Assembly: GCF_007859915.1 (NCBI RefSeq)
Contig: NZ_SJPM01000017.1
Coordinates: 35,739-99,738 of the forward strand
Direction: 5' to 3'
Length of the DNA: 64,000 nt
Source: Neorhodopirellula pilleata
GTDB lineage: Bacteria; Planctomycetota; Planctomycetia; Pirellulales; Pirellulaceae
The position numbers and the translations under genes were made by a program. Shown here in pieces: positions 63,015 through 64,000 of the stretch. Below the pieces are notes generated by a model that saw nothing but the letters and a program-made list of their open reading frames with translations, made no database searches and had not been told where the DNA came from. The stretch's first letter is position 1; the number at the start of each line of letters is the position of its first letter.

Positions 63015-63353
63015 ATGAATCTCGAATTCCTCCGTAGTCGAATTGTTGGACGAGAAGAATTGATCGCGGAGGGATATCCACACGATCCACAGGACGCGGC
63101 GCACGCCCGCGAACTATGCGAACACTTACAGAAAATCGTGGACGGTATTGAGTGGCACCGTTGCGAGGGCCGCCTGATGCCTGCAGAACTCTACAACAAC
63201 ATTGATCTGTTGCTGGTTGATCTCGAACGAGGTGGATCGATCAAACTGGATGACCTATTGGCCTGCGCAGACGAACTCGCACGGCACTACCAGTTCTCGA
63301 ACGACCGGGTCATCGACATGGCCTCGTGGTGGCCGGAGAATCCACTGCACTGA
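63015..63353 (+). CDS. Cassette gene: hypothetical helical protein
   Basis: 112 aa from ATG 63015 (MNLEFLRSRIVGREELIAEG). Mostly helical, with LYNNIDLLLVDLERGGSIKLDD. An earlier start would run through site K. No family recognised. It ends 53 nt before site L. Confidence 0.65.
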   Translation: MNLEFLRSRIVGREELIAEGYPHDPQDAAHARELCEHLQKIVDGIEWHRCEGRLMPAELYNNIDLLLVDLERGGSIKLDDLLACADELARHYQFSNDRVIDMASWWPENPLH

Positions 63354-63406
63354 TGGTTCGGCTATGCGCAAGCCGAAACACCTGCATCACAATACATTAC
63401 AATCGC

Positions 63407-63497
63407 GGGGAACAATGACATGCACGGGAGCACGGCTTGCGGCGTTTTTCGCAATGGAGAGTCAACCTTCCGTGCCCCGTGATGTCCGCCGTTCGTC
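63407..63497 (+). other. attC-like site L
   Basis: Left box GGGGAAC (reverse complement of GTTCCCC in site K), inner arms GACATGCACGGG and CCCGTGATGTC, right box GTTCGTC; 91 bp. Confidence 0.85.
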
Positions 63498-63513
63498 GCG
63501 TAGAGAAGCCAAA

Positions 63514-63921
63514 GTGAACTTCCACATCTCAACCCGGGCGAGGCTCTACTTCGATCTTGCTGGCTTCAATAGTGACCGCGTCGTCCCCGTTGATCCCTGC
63601 GTGCCCCATGGCCATCCTGCTCACGGGTTGCTTGCACGCTTTGGTGGCTTGCGAATCGGCGTGAATGAAGACAACGAGATGCTAAGCGAGATACGAAACG
63701 ACATTGCATTTGAGCCAGCCGAACGGTACGGCGAAATACACGAATGGGAAAGACTGCTTCGAACCCGGCTTATCTGTGTCGCCGAAACGCACCATCGCCA
63801 TGGTCTGCTTTATTTGAGCGAGGATGAACGATTCTTTAACTTGAGCGGACAGCACGATGCAATGGGATTTAATCCCGCCTTATTCACCAAGCGCGCCTTT
63901 AGGGTAGAAACCATCGCGTGA
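63514..63921 (+). CDS. Cassette gene: SUKH-type immunity-like protein
   Basis: 135 aa from GTG 63514, placed 17 nt after site L; longer frames overlap the previous gene. LLARFGGLRIGV and the later TRLICVAETHHRHGLLYLSEDERFFNL recall SUKH-3/SMI1-KNR4 immunity proteins (a GG-L motif, a strand with ..GE.., and Y-L-E/D-x-x-R/G-V-F). The match is by eye and not certain. Its own attC site should follow but the window ends first. Confidence 0.55.
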   Translation: MNFHISTRARLYFDLAGFNSDRVVPVDPCVPHGHPAHGLLARFGGLRIGVNEDNEMLSEIRNDIAFEPAERYGEIHEWERLLRTRLICVAETHHRHGLLYLSEDERFFNLSGQHDAMGFNPALFTKRAFRVETIA

Positions 63922-64000
63922 AACGCTACGTTTATCGGTTCACTACAACCAACTCAAACGCAAAGCAGGATCACGCGATGGGTGAAGTACAACGTAACCT

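Larger units (their letters stand above)
58296..63497 (+). mobile_element. Integron-like gene cassette array (integrase not in window)
   Basis: Twelve attC-like sites (A-L) bound eleven complete cassettes of 215-1131 bp, nearly all with one plus-strand gene before its site. Each site has a left box xxxxAAC, an inner left arm with one extra base relative to its partner, a variable middle, the inner right arm and a right box GTTxxxx. In every complete cassette the left box of its own site is the reverse complement of the right box on its left border. No integrase or attI was seen; given the orientation it would be expected to the left, where only debris is present. Confidence 0.85.

Noticed and set aside
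63905..64000. Possible thirteenth attC-like site at the right edge
   Set aside because: AAACCATCGCGTG resembles a site start and CACGCGATG could pair with it, but the expected left box GACGAAC and a right GTT box are not seen before the window ends.
1..64000. tRNA or rRNA genes
   Set aside because: No T-loop/anticodon arrangement or rRNA-like stretch was recognised by reading; a tRNA search program was not available.

Overview
The window looks like chromosomal DNA of a planctomycete of the Pirellulales (Rhodopirellula type). This is inferred from family content: two DUF1559 pseudopilin-like proteins with small lipoproteins, a PSCyt1/DUF1549/DUF1553 protein paired with DUF1501, Tat-exported Gfo/Idh/MocA and TIM-barrel sugar enzymes, zinc-ribbon plus membrane-anchor proteins, and several Ser/Thr kinases. 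No rRNA or tRNA gene was seen.

Layout. 0-8 kb: Uma2 endonucleases, a double esterase/SMP-30 protein, nrnA, ribF, a diguanylate cyclase and glgC. 8-14.5 kb: an HtrA protease, then a tandem duplication of a lipoprotein-DUF1559 module that also copied the 3' end of nnrD. 14.6-25.6 kb: larB, argG, dtd, a membrane hydrolase, cvpA, accA with a kinase, cobB and a glycosyltransferase. Intergenic hairpin repeats sit mostly between convergent genes here. 25.6-30.3 kb: flagellar genes fliA, flhF and flhA. 31-40.7 kb: a zinc-ribbon hydrolase, a kinase, a YhaM-like nuclease, queC, a nucleotidyltransferase pair, an M20 amidohydrolase and a GCS2-type ligase. 41-54 kb: secreted and catabolic planctomycete families plus rsmH. 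54-58.3 kb: debris (Rpn nuclease fragments, an orphan Rhs tip with a lipoprotein, a glycoside-hydrolase fragment, an IS66-type remnant).

The most striking region is 58.3-63.5 kb. Twelve structured sites of about 91 bp (one of 111 bp) separate small same-strand genes, as attC sites do in an integron cassette array. Each site has outer boxes ending ...AAC and starting GTT, and almost all have one extra base in the left inner arm. In all eleven complete cassettes the left box of the cassette's own site is the exact reverse complement of the GTT box that bounds the cassette on its left. This is what is expected if cassettes circulate as closed circles. The boxes depart from the classical GTTRRRY rule and no integrase is in the window. 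Cargo includes a zinc-ribbon/HEPN-like protein, a DUF4375-like protein, a possible SUKH-type immunity protein, a decayed four-helix-bundle gene and three copies of a 215-bp cassette without a convincing ORF.

Two other signals run through the first 51 kb: a GC-rich CCCTGCCCTGCCCC motif found both between and inside genes, and a TTCACTC heptamer repeat in the 5' leader of two genes. Neither was seen in the 51-64 kb accessory part.
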